Shown: one piece after another, positions 36,487-45,246 of the stretch | Numbering within the stretch: position 1 is the stretch's first letter | Layout of the letters: each line of letters starts with the position of its first letter | Assembly (NCBI GenBank): GCA_036381015.1 | Contig: DASVDR010000005.1 | Location: 62,001-126,000 of the forward strand | Direction of reading: 5' to 3' | Source of the DNA: Gammaproteobacteria bacterium | GTDB taxonomy: Bacteria > Pseudomonadota > Gammaproteobacteria > Steroidobacterales > Rariloculaceae | DNA: 64,000 bases | Notes under the pieces: model-generated | Told to the model about the DNA's origin: nothing | Database searches by the model: none | What the model saw: only the letters and a program-made list of their open reading frames with translations | Position numbers and translations under genes: made by a program

Positions 36487-37773
36487 ATGTTCATCACGAA
36501 GAAGCATCTTTCGCGCCGGACGGTGTTGCGCGGCGCGGGAGCCTGTATCGCACTACCGCTGCTCGATGCGATGAACCCGGCCGGCGTGGCATGGAGCCAG
36601 ACCGCCGCCGGCAAGATTCCGCACCGGCTCGTGTTCGTCGGCTTCCCGCACGGCGCCGTGATGACGAAGTGGTCTCCGGAGCAGAGCGGCCGCGATTACA
36701 CGATGTCGCCGATCCTCGAGCCCTTGGCGCCGTTCCGCGAGCACATGACGATCGTTTCGGGGCTCAGGAACAAACCCGCGGAAAGCCCGGAGCCGCATGC
36801 GTACATCGAGCGCACGTGGCTCTCCTGCGTCTCGCCGAAGGATGCCGGCGTGATCGGCCCCGATGCCGGCGTCACGGCGGATCAAATCGCGGTCCGCCAC
36901 ATCGGGATGGACACCCGCGTCCCGTCGCTCGAGCTCACCACGGCGCAGCAGGGCGCGCAGCTTGCCTGGCGCACGCCTACGCAGTCGCTGCCGCAGGAGC
37001 GCAATCCTCGCGCGGTTTTCTATCGGCTCTTCGGTCAGGGCGACACTCAGGAGGAGCGCGAGGCCATCATGCGCGAGACGGGCAGCATCCTCGATCGCGT
37101 GCAGGCCCAGGCGGCCCGCTTGCAGAAGACGCTCGGGCCGCAAGACCGTGCGGCCGTCGACGTTTACCTCGATTCCGTTCGCGAGATCGAGCGCCGCGTG
37201 CAGATGGCGAGCGAGCAGGACACCTCGACGCTCGACATCCCGGACGCTCCGGTCGGCGTGCCGAACGATCTCGAAACCCATTTCAAGATGATGTTCGATC
37301 TGATGGCGCTAGCGGTGCAGGCGGACCTCACACGGATCATCACGTTCTCGATGGACCGCGAGGCGAGCATGCGCACGTACAACAACATCGGCATCTCCGA
37401 GGCGTTCCACCCGCTCTCCCATCACGCGAACGACCCCGGCAAGCTCGAACGGCTCGCCGTGATTCAGACCTACCACACGAAGCTCTTCGCGGGTTTCATC
37501 GAGAAGCTCGCGAGCACGCAGGAAGGCGACGGCACCGTGCTGGATCATTCGATGATCCTGTTCGGCAGCAACATGAGCGACAGCAACAAGCACAACAACG
37601 ATCCGCTGCCGACCGCGGTGCTCGGCCACGCGCACGGCAGCATCAAGGGCGGCCAGCACCTGAAGTACCCTCAGGACACGCGCTTCGCGGATCTGCTGTT
37701 GACGCTGCTGCACCGCACCGGGATTCCAGTGGAGTCGATCGGCGACAGCGGCGGCGAGCTGTCGGAGGTTTAG
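36487..37773 (+). CDS. Tat-exported DUF1552 protein
   Basis: A 428-residue protein with a Tat signal, HLSRRTVLRGAGACIALPLL, at the N terminus. The body has KIPHRLVFVGFPHGAVMTKW and ends with HAHGSIKGGQHLKYPQDTRF, both typical of the DUF1552 family, which belongs to the alkaline-phosphatase-like sulfatase group in fold. ATG 36487 has AAAGGAG 7 bases upstream. It lies 68 bases after the DUF1592 gene; this pair is widely conserved in planctomycetes, myxobacteria and some proteobacteria. The function is unknown. The ankyrin gene starts one base after its stop codon, so they are coupled. Confidence 0.9.
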   Translation: MFITKKHLSRRTVLRGAGACIALPLLDAMNPAGVAWSQTAAGKIPHRLVFVGFPHGAVMTKWSPEQSGRDYTMSPILEPLAPFREHMTIVSGLRNKPAESPEPHAYIERTWLSCVSPKDAGVIGPDAGVTADQIAVRHIGMDTRVPSLELTTAQQGAQLAWRTPTQSLPQERNPRAVFYRLFGQGDTQEEREAIMRETGSILDRVQAQAARLQKTLGPQDRAAVDVYLDSVREIERRVQMASEQDTSTLDIPDAPVGVPNDLETHFKMMFDLMALAVQADLTRIITFSMDREASMRTYNNIGISEAFHPLSHHANDPGKLERLAVIQTYHTKLFAGFIEKLASTQEGDGTVLDHSMILFGSNMSDSNKHNNDPLPTAVLGHAHGSIKGGQHLKYPQDTRFADLLLTLLHRTGIPVESIGDSGGELSEV

Positions 37774-37774
37774 C

Positions 37775-39391
37775 ATGCGCACCAGGCTCGTCGGCTGCGG
37801 GGCGGTGCTCGCCGTCCTGGCCGCCTTCCCGGCGATCGCCGGCGAGCTTTCGCTCGTCGAGGCCGCCGAGTCCGGCGATCGAGCGGCGGCGATCGCGCTC
37901 CTTCGGGAAGGCGCGGACCCGAACGCCCGGGGGCCGGACGGCTCCACCGCGCTGATGTGGGCGGCGCATCATGACGACGCCGAGCTCGTCCGGCTGCTGC
38001 TCGACGCCGGGGCCAACGTCGACGCGAGAAACGAATTCGGCGCGTTCGCGCTGTCCGAGGCCGCGATGATCGGCTCCGCGCCGGTGATCGAGGCGCTGCT
38101 CGAGGCCGGCGCCGATCCGAACGCGATGAATCCCGAGGGCGAGACGCCGCTGATGGCCGTCGCGCGCACGGGCAATGTCGAAGCCGCGGCGCTGCTCGTC
38201 GATGCTGGCGCCGACGTCGATGCCAAAGAGGAGTGGGGCGGGCAGTCGGCGCTGATGTGGGCGGCGGCGCAGAGCCAGCCCGAGATGGTGAAGTTTCTCG
38301 TCGCGCACGGCGCCGACGTGAACGCGCGCGGCAAGGTTCGCAACTGGCCGCGAAAAGTCATCCGCGAGCCGCGTCCGAAGGACATGAACCAGGGCGGGTT
38401 CACGCCGCTGCTCTATGCAGCGCGCGAAGGCTGCATCGAGTGCGCACGACACCTCGTCGAGGGCGGCGCGGACATCGACATGCACGACCCGCACCGGGTC
38501 ACGCCGCTCGTGATGGCGCTGTTCAACCTGCACTTCGACCTCGCCGCCTATCTGATCGAGGCGGGCGCCGACGTCGACAAGTGGGATCTTTACGGCCGCA
38601 CGCCGCTCTACATGGCGGCCGACACGAGCACGTTGCCGGTCATGGGCAACGGCGCGATGGTCGTGCTGCCGAGCACCGACGATCACAGCGCGCTCGACAT
38701 CGCGCGGATGCTGCTCGAGCGCGGCGCCGACCCGAACATTCAGCTGAAGCGGCGGCCGCCGTACCGCAACGTGCCGCAGGACCGCGGCGGCGACGGCATC
38801 CTCTCGCAAGGCGCGACGCCGCTCCTCCGGGCTGCGCGCGCCGGCGACGCGCCGTTCGTGAAGCTTCTGCTCGAGCACGGCGCGCTGGTCGACCTGCCGA
38901 GCAATCAAGGGGTCACGCCGCTGATGGCGGCGGCCGGCGTCGAGTACGGCCTGCGCGTGACCCGCGGGAGGAACCGCACGGAGGAGGGCGTGCTCGAGAC
39001 GCTCCGCTTGCTGCTCGACGCGGGCGCGGACATCAACGCGCGCATGGTCACCGAGCCGAAGGGGCAGACCGCGGCGCATCTCCTCGTCATCGAGCAGCGC
39101 TTGGGCGACTACAGCTACGACTACCGCGGCCGACAGGTGCCGAGCCCGCGCGCAGTGCCGCATCGCACGGCGCTGCACGGCGCGGCGATGAAGGGCTTCA
39201 ACTCGATCGTCGAGTTCCTCGTCGCGAACGGCGCGGACCTCTACGCGAAAGACGCGAACGGCGCGCTGCCGATCGACTTGGCGAGAGGCGACTATCGAGA
39301 GCCGTTCCTGCGGCAGCCGGCCGAGCCGCACGTCGAGACGGTCGCGCTGCTCGAGCGGCTGATGGCCGAGAAGACCGCGCAGAACCGCTGA
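37775..39391 (+). CDS. secreted ankyrin-repeat protein
   Basis: A 538-residue protein with a Sec signal peptide (cleavage after AIAG). The rest is ankyrin repeats, about ten, with units such as GSTALMWAAHHDDAELVRLL and GETPLMAVARTGNVEAAALL; two stretches (around residues 185-205 and 310-345) interrupt the pattern. Ankyrin arrays bind other proteins. It begins 1 base after the DUF1552 stop, so it belongs to the DUF1592-DUF1552 operon and may bind one of those proteins in the periplasm. That partner is inferred. Confidence 0.9.
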   Translation: MRTRLVGCGAVLAVLAAFPAIAGELSLVEAAESGDRAAAIALLREGADPNARGPDGSTALMWAAHHDDAELVRLLLDAGANVDARNEFGAFALSEAAMIGSAPVIEALLEAGADPNAMNPEGETPLMAVARTGNVEAAALLVDAGADVDAKEEWGGQSALMWAAAQSQPEMVKFLVAHGADVNARGKVRNWPRKVIREPRPKDMNQGGFTPLLYAAREGCIECARHLVEGGADIDMHDPHRVTPLVMALFNLHFDLAAYLIEAGADVDKWDLYGRTPLYMAADTSTLPVMGNGAMVVLPSTDDHSALDIARMLLERGADPNIQLKRRPPYRNVPQDRGGDGILSQGATPLLRAARAGDAPFVKLLLEHGALVDLPSNQGVTPLMAAAGVEYGLRVTRGRNRTEEGVLETLRLLLDAGADINARMVTEPKGQTAAHLLVIEQRLGDYSYDYRGRQVPSPRAVPHRTALHGAAMKGFNSIVEFLVANGADLYAKDANGALPIDLARGDYREPFLRQPAEPHVETVALLERLMAEKTAQNR

Positions 39392-39539
39392 CCCCGTCCG
39401 TCCCCTGCCGACGACGGTCCGATCGGGCCTCCATTCCGTCTTGCCTGCCGACGGCGGGGTGCCGAGCCGGCACGTTGTCACGGCGGCCGTCGATCGGTCA
39501 CAATCGCAGAGGGGATCGAACAAGAGGGCATGAGCCCCG

Positions 39540-40439
39540 ATGAAACCGTTGATCGGCACCGCGGCGACACGGCCCGCGCGCATCATTGCGGGCACGGTAT
39601 TGTCGGCCGCCTTCTCCTTTTCCGCATTCGCGCAGTCTCCGGCTCCGCAGCATGCCGACGTCACGTACGCGGTCGTCGACGGTCGGGCTCTGAAGCTCGA
39701 CCTTTATCTGCCTGACTCGGCCACGCCGCCGCCGCTCGTCGTCTGGGTGCACGGCGGCGCCTGGCGCTTTGGGTCGAAGGAGTCGCCGCCGGCGAATTTC
39801 GTCGATTCGGGGTTCGCGCTCGCGAGCCTCGACTTCAGGCAGTCCACCGACGCGCCGTTTCCGGCGATGGTGCACGACATCAAGGCCGCGATTCGCTACT
39901 TGCGCGCGAATGCCCCGCGGTACGGCTACGATCCGGATCGCATCGCGATCGCGGGCGCGTCGTCCGGCGGACATCTCGCGGCGCTCGTCGGCGTCACGAA
40001 CGGGCACGAAGCGCTCGAAGGCACGGTCGGCGAGCATCTCGACGTCTCCTCCAACGTGCAGGCGATCGTCGTCTACTTCGGCGCGTCGAACCTCACGACG
40101 ATCCTCGATCAATCCACGCCGGCGGGCCTGCGGGTGCGAGCACCGGCGGTGCAGCTCCTGCTCGGCGCCGCGCCCGACGCCGTCCCGGAGCTCGCCCGGC
40201 TTGCAAGCCCGGTGTTCCACGTCGACGCCTCCGACCCGCCGCTGCATCTGCTGCACGGTGATCAGGACACGCAGATGCCGATCAATCAGGCGCACGAGCT
40301 CTACGGCGCCTACGAGGCGCTCGATCTGGACGTTTACCTCGATGTGGTGCATGGTACCGGCCATGGCGGCCGCGCGTTCTATAGCGGCGAGCACTGGGCG
40401 CGCACGGAGGCGTTCCTGCGGCGCGCGCTCGGCACTTGA
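39540..40439 (+). CDS. secreted alpha/beta hydrolase (esterase, BD-FAE/HSL-like)
   Basis: A 299-residue exported hydrolase with a signal peptide ending in FAQ. The oxyanion motif is HGGAW, the nucleophile Ser is in GASSGG, the Asp is in HGDQDTQMP and the His is in HGTGHGG, so the triad is complete. It probably cleaves carboxyl esters, such as acylated sugars or lipids; the substrate is unknown. The ATG at 39540 lies 148 bases after the ankyrin gene and 34 bases before the next secreted gene. Confidence 0.88.
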   Translation: MKPLIGTAATRPARIIAGTVLSAAFSFSAFAQSPAPQHADVTYAVVDGRALKLDLYLPDSATPPPLVVWVHGGAWRFGSKESPPANFVDSGFALASLDFRQSTDAPFPAMVHDIKAAIRYLRANAPRYGYDPDRIAIAGASSGGHLAALVGVTNGHEALEGTVGEHLDVSSNVQAIVVYFGASNLTTILDQSTPAGLRVRAPAVQLLLGAAPDAVPELARLASPVFHVDASDPPLHLLHGDQDTQMPINQAHELYGAYEALDLDVYLDVVHGTGHGGRAFYSGEHWARTEAFLRRALGT

Positions 40440-40473
40440 CGCGTAGGTCCGCGGGCGCGTGGTGGGAGGGGAG

Positions 40474-41289
40474 ATGAGAAAATCGTTTGCGCGCGCCGCG
40501 GCCGCGTTTGCTCTGGCCGTCGTCTGCTCGGCGCCGGCCTTCGACACCGCAGTCGCACAGTCCGAGAGCTTCGAAGCGCCGCGCACCGCGAGCGGAGCGC
40601 CCGACTTCAACGGCGTATGGCAGGCGCTGAACGAGGCGAACTGGGGGCTCGAGGGGCATGCGGCCTACGCCGGCCCGGTGCTCGAGCTCGGCGCGGCCTA
40701 CGCGACGCCGCCGAGCCGCGGTTTCGTCGAAGGCGGCACCATTCCGTACCAGCCGTGGGCCGCGAAGCAGCGCGACGAGAATTTCGCTCACCGCCTCGAG
40801 CGCGATCCGGAGGTCAAGTGCTATCTCCCGGGCGTGCCCCGCGCCACGTACATGCCGCATCCGTTCCAGATCATTCAGAGCGACTCGCACATCATGATCG
40901 CCTATCAGTATCGGGGAGCGGTGCGCACGATCTACATGAAGGATCACAAGCCGGCTCCGGTCCCGAGCTGGATGGGCTGGTCGAACGGCCGGTTCGAGGG
41001 CGATTCGCTGGTCGTGGAGACCACCGGCTTCAACGGCATGACGTGGTTCGATCGAGCGGGCAACTTTCATGACGAGAACCTGCGGGTCGTCGAGCGTTTC
41101 ACGCACCTGAGCCCGAATCATCTGATGTACGAAGCCACGATCGAGGACCCTACCGTCTTCACTCGGCCGTGGACGATCCGCATGCCTCTGTATCGGCGCG
41201 TCGAGCAGAACGCGCAGATCATGGAGTTCAAATGCATGGTGTTCGTCGAGGATCTTCTCTACGGCGACTTGGCGAAGCCGGAACAGTGA
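40474..41289 (+). CDS. secreted protein of the DxxGxW / GHWEGD family (partner 2)
   Basis: A 271-residue exported protein with a signal peptide ending near TAVAQ. Recognisable family points are SGAPDFNGVWQAL at the mature N terminus, CYLPGVPRATYMPHPFQI, then NGRFEGDSLVVETTGFNG (the counterpart of GHWEGD) and ENLRVVERFTHL. Function is unknown. ATG 40474 is preceded by GGGAGGGGAG; GTG 40459 is an alternative. It is followed 10 bases later by a related gene and then by DUF6152 copy 2, forming a three-gene set. Confidence 0.8.
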   Translation: MRKSFARAAAAFALAVVCSAPAFDTAVAQSESFEAPRTASGAPDFNGVWQALNEANWGLEGHAAYAGPVLELGAAYATPPSRGFVEGGTIPYQPWAAKQRDENFAHRLERDPEVKCYLPGVPRATYMPHPFQIIQSDSHIMIAYQYRGAVRTIYMKDHKPAPVPSWMGWSNGRFEGDSLVVETTGFNGMTWFDRAGNFHDENLRVVERFTHLSPNHLMYEATIEDPTVFTRPWTIRMPLYRRVEQNAQIMEFKCMVFVEDLLYGDLAKPEQ

Positions 41290-41299
41290 GGGAAGGCAA

Positions 41300-42301
41300 A
41301 TGAGTCATCCACACACGTCGGTGCGGCGCGCGGCCGCCGTCCTGTGCGGCGCGGCGCTGCTCGTGCCGTTCTGCTTCGAGGAGGCTGCGGCGCAAAGCTG
41401 GCAGGTGCCGCGGACGCCCGACGGGCAGCCCGATCTTCAAGGCTACTGGACGAATGCGTCGTTCACGCCGCTCGAACGCCCCGAAGAGCTCGGGAACAAG
41501 GCGTTCTACACCGACGAGGAGCTCGACGCGCTCATCGAGAGGAGCGTCGCCAGGGGCTTCGATCAAACCGAGCCGGGCACGACCGCGGACGTGCACTACG
41601 ACCTCTCGCAGTTCGGCCTGACGCGCGGCCAGGACGGTTTCGTGCGCAATCGGCGCACGTCGCTGATCGTGGATCCGCCGACCGGGCGCATTCCCGCGAT
41701 GACGCCGCAGGGCGAAGCGCGGCAGGCGGCCCGGGCCGAAGCGCGCCGGCGAAATCCGCCCACGGACCGCGTGCAGAACATGGGGCTACCGGCCCGCTGC
41801 ATCATCTGGGGCGCCGATCCCCCGATGCTGCCGATCGGTTACAACAGCCATCTGCAGATCGTGCAGTCCGCCGACTACGTGATGATTCTCGTCGAGATGA
41901 TGCAGGACACGCGGATCATCCCGCTCGACGGCCGGCCGCACCTGCCGGAGAACATTCGCCAGTGGAAGGGCTCGTCCGTCGGCCACTGGGAGGGCGACAC
42001 GCTGGTCGTCGAGACCACGAACCTCACGGACAAGACGGCGTTCCGCGGCGCGAGCGAGAACCTTCGAGTGATCGAGCGGTTCACCCGCGTGGCCGACGAC
42101 ACGATTCTCTACCAGTTCACGGTGGACGATCCGTCGACGTGGGTGCGGCCGTGGTCCGGCGAGGTGCCGATGACACGGTCGGAAGGGCCGATCTTCGAAT
42201 ACGCCTGCCACGAGCATAACTACGGCGTGAGAAACACTTTGGCCGGCGCGCGGGCCGAGGAAGCCGCAGAGCGCGCACGGCAGCAGTCTGCCACCGAGTA
42301 G
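41300..42301 (+). CDS. secreted protein of the DxxGxW / GHWEGD family (partner 3, long form)
   Basis: A 333-residue exported protein. The signal peptide ends near EAAAQ. The mature part begins with TPDGQPDLQGYWTNASFTPL, and the hallmark segment is VGHWEGDTLVVETTNLTD, followed by ENLRVIERFTRVADDTILYQ. It is about 60 residues longer than partners 1, 2 and 4 because of an insert after the first motif (ERPEELGNKAFYTDEEL). Function is unknown. The ATG has GGAAGG upstream. It is separated from partner 2 by 10 bases, suggesting duplication and divergence within an operon. Confidence 0.82.
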   Translation: MSHPHTSVRRAAAVLCGAALLVPFCFEEAAAQSWQVPRTPDGQPDLQGYWTNASFTPLERPEELGNKAFYTDEELDALIERSVARGFDQTEPGTTADVHYDLSQFGLTRGQDGFVRNRRTSLIVDPPTGRIPAMTPQGEARQAARAEARRRNPPTDRVQNMGLPARCIIWGADPPMLPIGYNSHLQIVQSADYVMILVEMMQDTRIIPLDGRPHLPENIRQWKGSSVGHWEGDTLVVETTNLTDKTAFRGASENLRVIERFTRVADDTILYQFTVDDPSTWVRPWSGEVPMTRSEGPIFEYACHEHNYGVRNTLAGARAEEAAERARQQSATE

Positions 42302-42334
42302 GCCGCGCCGTTTGGAGGACGATCAGGGGGCCTT

Positions 42335-42760
42335 ATGCAAACGCTCTGGATGAAAACGATCGGCGCGATCGTCGCGTGCGCCGGTCTCCTGGCCGCGTCG
42401 GCTTCGAGCTGGGCGCATCATTCGTTCGCGTCCGAGTTCGATGTGGACCGGCCGGTCCGGCTGGAAGGCAAGATCACGAAGGTCGAGTGGGTGAACCCTC
42501 ACTCCTGGTTCTACCTCGAGGTCCAGGGCGAGGACGGGAAGCCGGTCGTCTGGATGATCGAGGGCGGTAGCCCGAACGCGCTGATCAGACGCGGCGTCAC
42601 GGCTCAGACCGTTCCGGCGGGCACGGAGCTGATGGTCGAGGGCTATCAAGCGCGGGACGGCAGCAATACCGCCGTCGGGCGCTCCTTCCTCCTCGGCAAC
42701 GGCGAGCGCTTGTTCCTCGGCGGCTCCGCCGAGAACGTGCCGGCGCCGCAGCAGGAGTGA
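42335..42760 (+). CDS. secreted DUF6152 family protein (copy 2)
   Basis: A 141-residue exported protein. The signal peptide ends ASSWA, directly before HHSFASEFD, so the predicted mature chain again starts with His-His. The body has EGKITKVEWVNPHSWFYLE, VVWMIEGG, ALIRRGV and MVEGYQARDGS, nearly the same pattern as copy 1. The function is unknown. It is the third gene of the set after two partner genes (33-base gap) and converges with the HTH-citrate synthase gene, 31 bases away. Confidence 0.85.
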   Translation: MQTLWMKTIGAIVACAGLLAASASSWAHHSFASEFDVDRPVRLEGKITKVEWVNPHSWFYLEVQGEDGKPVVWMIEGGSPNALIRRGVTAQTVPAGTELMVEGYQARDGSNTAVGRSFLLGNGERLFLGGSAENVPAPQQE

Positions 42761-42791
42761 GGCCCGCGGCTCGCGCGTAGCGCCACGCCGT

Positions 42792-44021
42792 TCACCCCCG
42801 CGATTTCGGCGCCGGCCCGACGTAAGTCGCGCGCGGCCGAATCAACGTGCGGGCGCGCATCTGCTCGCGGCCGTGCGCAGCCCATCCGACGCTTCGGCCG
42901 ACCGCGAACAGCCCGATGCCGGCGAGCGGCGGCAGCTTCAGCACGCGCGCGAGCACGGCGAGCGCGTAATCGATGGTCGGGAGCACGCCGACGGCTTTCC
43001 TCACCTGCTCGGGCAGATCGCGCGTCAAGAACCGCTCGCCGACGCGGGCCTCTACCGCATCGAGCAACGCCGACGCGCGCGGGTCGCCGTCCCGGTAGAG
43101 CGGGTGACCGAAGCCGACAAAGCGCTCGCCGCTTTCGGCTTGCTCGCGCACGCGCGCCAGCGGGTCGCCTTGCATCAGCTTCTCGAGCTGATGTGCAGCG
43201 CGCGTCGTCGCGCCGCCGTGAAGCGGCCCTTTCAATGCCGCGAGGGCTGCGATCGTGCCTTCGTACAGGTTCGCCCCGGTGGATACGGCGCAGCGTAGCG
43301 TGAACGTCGACGCGTTCAGCTCGTGATCCGCGAGCAACACGAGCGCCATCCGCACGAGATCCCTGCCTTTCATATCGAGGCCCCATGCTGCCGCGAGCTG
43401 CTCGTGCACGGGTGCCGCCGAGAGCTCGCAGCCTGCGACGAGCGCCGTCATCAGCCGCGTGATTCGAGCCGCGGCCCGCGCGAGGCCGTGATCGGTGCGA
43501 TTGAATGCTCCGTCGTCATCTCGGCCGCCGACGGCGAGCGCTGCGATGCAGCGGTCGATCGGATGGCTGCCCCGCGTCGCATCGATGACCTGCCGAAGAA
43601 GCGGCCCCATGCACGGAAGGTTTTCCGACGAGAACGCGTCGTAGTCGGCCGTTTGCCACAGAAGGCCGGCCGCGGTTTCGAGCGACGCATGTCGTGCGAG
43701 CTCGCAGGCGTCGACGCCTCGGTAGTAAAGCCTGCCGTCATCGATCAGCGAGATCGCGGAAGCGAGCACCGGACGGCTCCACGCAAGCGCCTCGGCGCGC
43801 CGCTCGACCGGCATGTCGCCCGGCGGCGGAGCGCGCCGCTCGCGCAGCGCCCGCACGTCCTCTGCGCGGTAGCGCTTTGCACGCTCGCCCCGTACCGGCT
43901 CGGAGCGAACGAGCCCGCGGCTGACGTAGGCATAGAGCGTGGCGACCGAGACGCCGAGCTCGGCCGCGGCCTCGCGTGCGCTCAAGTAGGGCCCCGGCTC
44001 CGAAGCGCGTGATGTCTTCAT
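42792..44021 (-). CDS. citrate synthase homologue with N-terminal MerR-like HTH
   Basis: A 409-residue protein. Residues about 11-62 (YLSAREAAAELGVSVATLYA followed by RYRAEDVRALRERR) form a MerR-type winged helix-turn-helix. The rest is a citrate synthase domain with GPLHGGA (His268), GFGHPLYRDGDPR (His306) and IDYALAVL (Asp351), so all three catalytic positions are kept. It may be a metabolite-sensing regulator, an enzyme, or both. It is divergent from a second citrate synthase gene across an 82-base region with palindromes, so autoregulation and control of the neighbour are likely. An ATG at 44039 is a less likely start. The combination is known in genomes but its role is unclear. Confidence 0.85.
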   Translation of the reverse strand: MKTSRASEPGPYLSAREAAAELGVSVATLYAYVSRGLVRSEPVRGERAKRYRAEDVRALRERRAPPPGDMPVERRAEALAWSRPVLASAISLIDDGRLYYRGVDACELARHASLETAAGLLWQTADYDAFSSENLPCMGPLLRQVIDATRGSHPIDRCIAALAVGGRDDDGAFNRTDHGLARAAARITRLMTALVAGCELSAAPVHEQLAAAWGLDMKGRDLVRMALVLLADHELNASTFTLRCAVSTGANLYEGTIAALAALKGPLHGGATTRAAHQLEKLMQGDPLARVREQAESGERFVGFGHPLYRDGDPRASALLDAVEARVGERFLTRDLPEQVRKAVGVLPTIDYALAVLARVLKLPPLAGIGLFAVGRSVGWAAHGREQMRARTLIRPRATYVGPAPKSRG

Positions 44022-44022
44022 A

Positions 44023-44091
44023 TTGATGAGCTTAATCAAGATTGATCGCTTCGCGAAAGCGGTGCAGATTGACGTCGGTCTTTCGCGAAAG
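44023..44091. promoter_or_regulatory. palindromic operator region between divergent citrate synthase genes
   Basis: Three dyads lie in the 82 bases between the two start codons: TTGAT-N7-ATCAA (44023-44039), GCTT-CGCGA-AAGC (44048-44060) and the perfect 12-base palindrome CTTTCGCGAAAG (44080-44091). The last one overlaps the Shine-Dalgarno (AAAGGAG) of the gene at 44104. The second and third share the core TCGCGAAAG. They are good candidates for binding by the HTH domain encoded next to them. Binding is inferred. Confidence 0.55.
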
Positions 44092-44103
44092 GAGAGAATC
44101 GCA

Positions 44104-45219
44104 ATGGGTGCGACTGCCGGCGCCGCGGGACCGCCTCGCGCGATCCCCGGGCTCGAAGGAATCGCGGCCGCCGAGACCGCGCTGAGCCACGTCGAAGGAG
44201 ACTCGGGCCGCTTGATTCTGTGCGGCTACGAGCTCGCGGAATTCGCGGAGCGGCACGACTTCGAGACGGCCGCAGCGCTCTTCTGGGGCGTTGCGGAGGA
44301 TCGGCCGCCGTCCAGCGCCGCCGACGTTCGGGCCGCTCTGGGCGCGGCCCGCGTCGCGGCGTTCTCGCGTTTCGCGGACCTCGTTCCGGCGTTCGAGGGC
44401 CTCACGCCGTCGGAGGGCGTGCGGCTCGGCCTCGCGTCGCTGCCCGGTCGCGAATCGGGGGCGCACGTCGCGGCCGCGGGCGCCGTCCCCGTGTTCCTCG
44501 CGAACGTGGTGCGCCTCGCGCGCGGCGACCGGCCGATCGCGCCCGATCCGCGGGCAGAGCACGTGGCGGACTTTTTCCGCATGCTGCGCGGCGCGCCGGC
44601 CGATCCGAAGGAAGTCGCGGCGCTCACGACCTATCTCGTCACGGTCATGGACCACGGGATGAACGCTTCGACCTTCACCGCGCGGGTCATCGCGTCCACG
44701 GGCGCCGGCCTGTCGTGGGCCGCGCTCGGCGCGTATGCCGCGCTCACGGGCCCGCTTCACGGCGGCGCTCCCGAGCCCGTGCTCGACATGCTCGACGCGA
44801 TCGGCACGCCCGAGCGCGCGGCGGCGTGGATCGAGACGACGCTTCGAAACGGCAAGCGCCTGATGGGGTTCGGCCATCGCATCTATCGGGTGCGCGACCC
44901 GCGCGCAGACGTGCTGAAGGGCGCGCTCGAGCAGCTTGCGCCGTCGGGCGAGAAGCTCGAGCTTGCACGCGCCGTCGAGACGGCCGCGCTCGATGCTTTG
45001 CGCCGCCACAAGCCCGGGCGCAGGCTCGAGACGAACGTCGAGTTCTACACGGCGATGCTGCTCGATGGGCTCGGCATGCCGCGCAGCGCATTCACGCCGC
45101 TGTTCGCGATGGGCCGGGTGGTCGGCTGGACCGCGCACGCGCTCGAGCAGCGGCGCACCGGGCGCCTGATTCGCCCCGAGTCGATCTATGTCGGGAGGCG
45201 GCCGGTTGAGGTAAGTTAG
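44104..45219 (+). CDS. citrate synthase / 2-methylcitrate synthase family protein
   Basis: A 371-residue enzyme from ATG 44104 (AAAGGAGAG upstream). GPLHGGA gives His219 and GFGHRIYRVRDPR gives His258, matching the citrate synthase signature. The catalytic Asp position, normally NVDFY, reads NVEFY with Glu313. The substitution may alter rate or substrate, so oxaloacetate plus acetyl-CoA or propionyl-CoA cannot be decided. A longer form from 44023 would run through the palindromic region. It is followed by argE 27 bases later and may be co-transcribed with it. Confidence 0.85.
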   Translation: MGATAGAAGPPRAIPGLEGIAAAETALSHVEGDSGRLILCGYELAEFAERHDFETAAALFWGVAEDRPPSSAADVRAALGAARVAAFSRFADLVPAFEGLTPSEGVRLGLASLPGRESGAHVAAAGAVPVFLANVVRLARGDRPIAPDPRAEHVADFFRMLRGAPADPKEVAALTTYLVTVMDHGMNASTFTARVIASTGAGLSWAALGAYAALTGPLHGGAPEPVLDMLDAIGTPERAAAWIETTLRNGKRLMGFGHRIYRVRDPRADVLKGALEQLAPSGEKLELARAVETAALDALRRHKPGRRLETNVEFYTAMLLDGLGMPRSAFTPLFAMGRVVGWTAHALEQRRTGRLIRPESIYVGRRPVEVS

Positions 45220-45246
45220 AGACCATCGTCCGCCCGCACCCCACTC

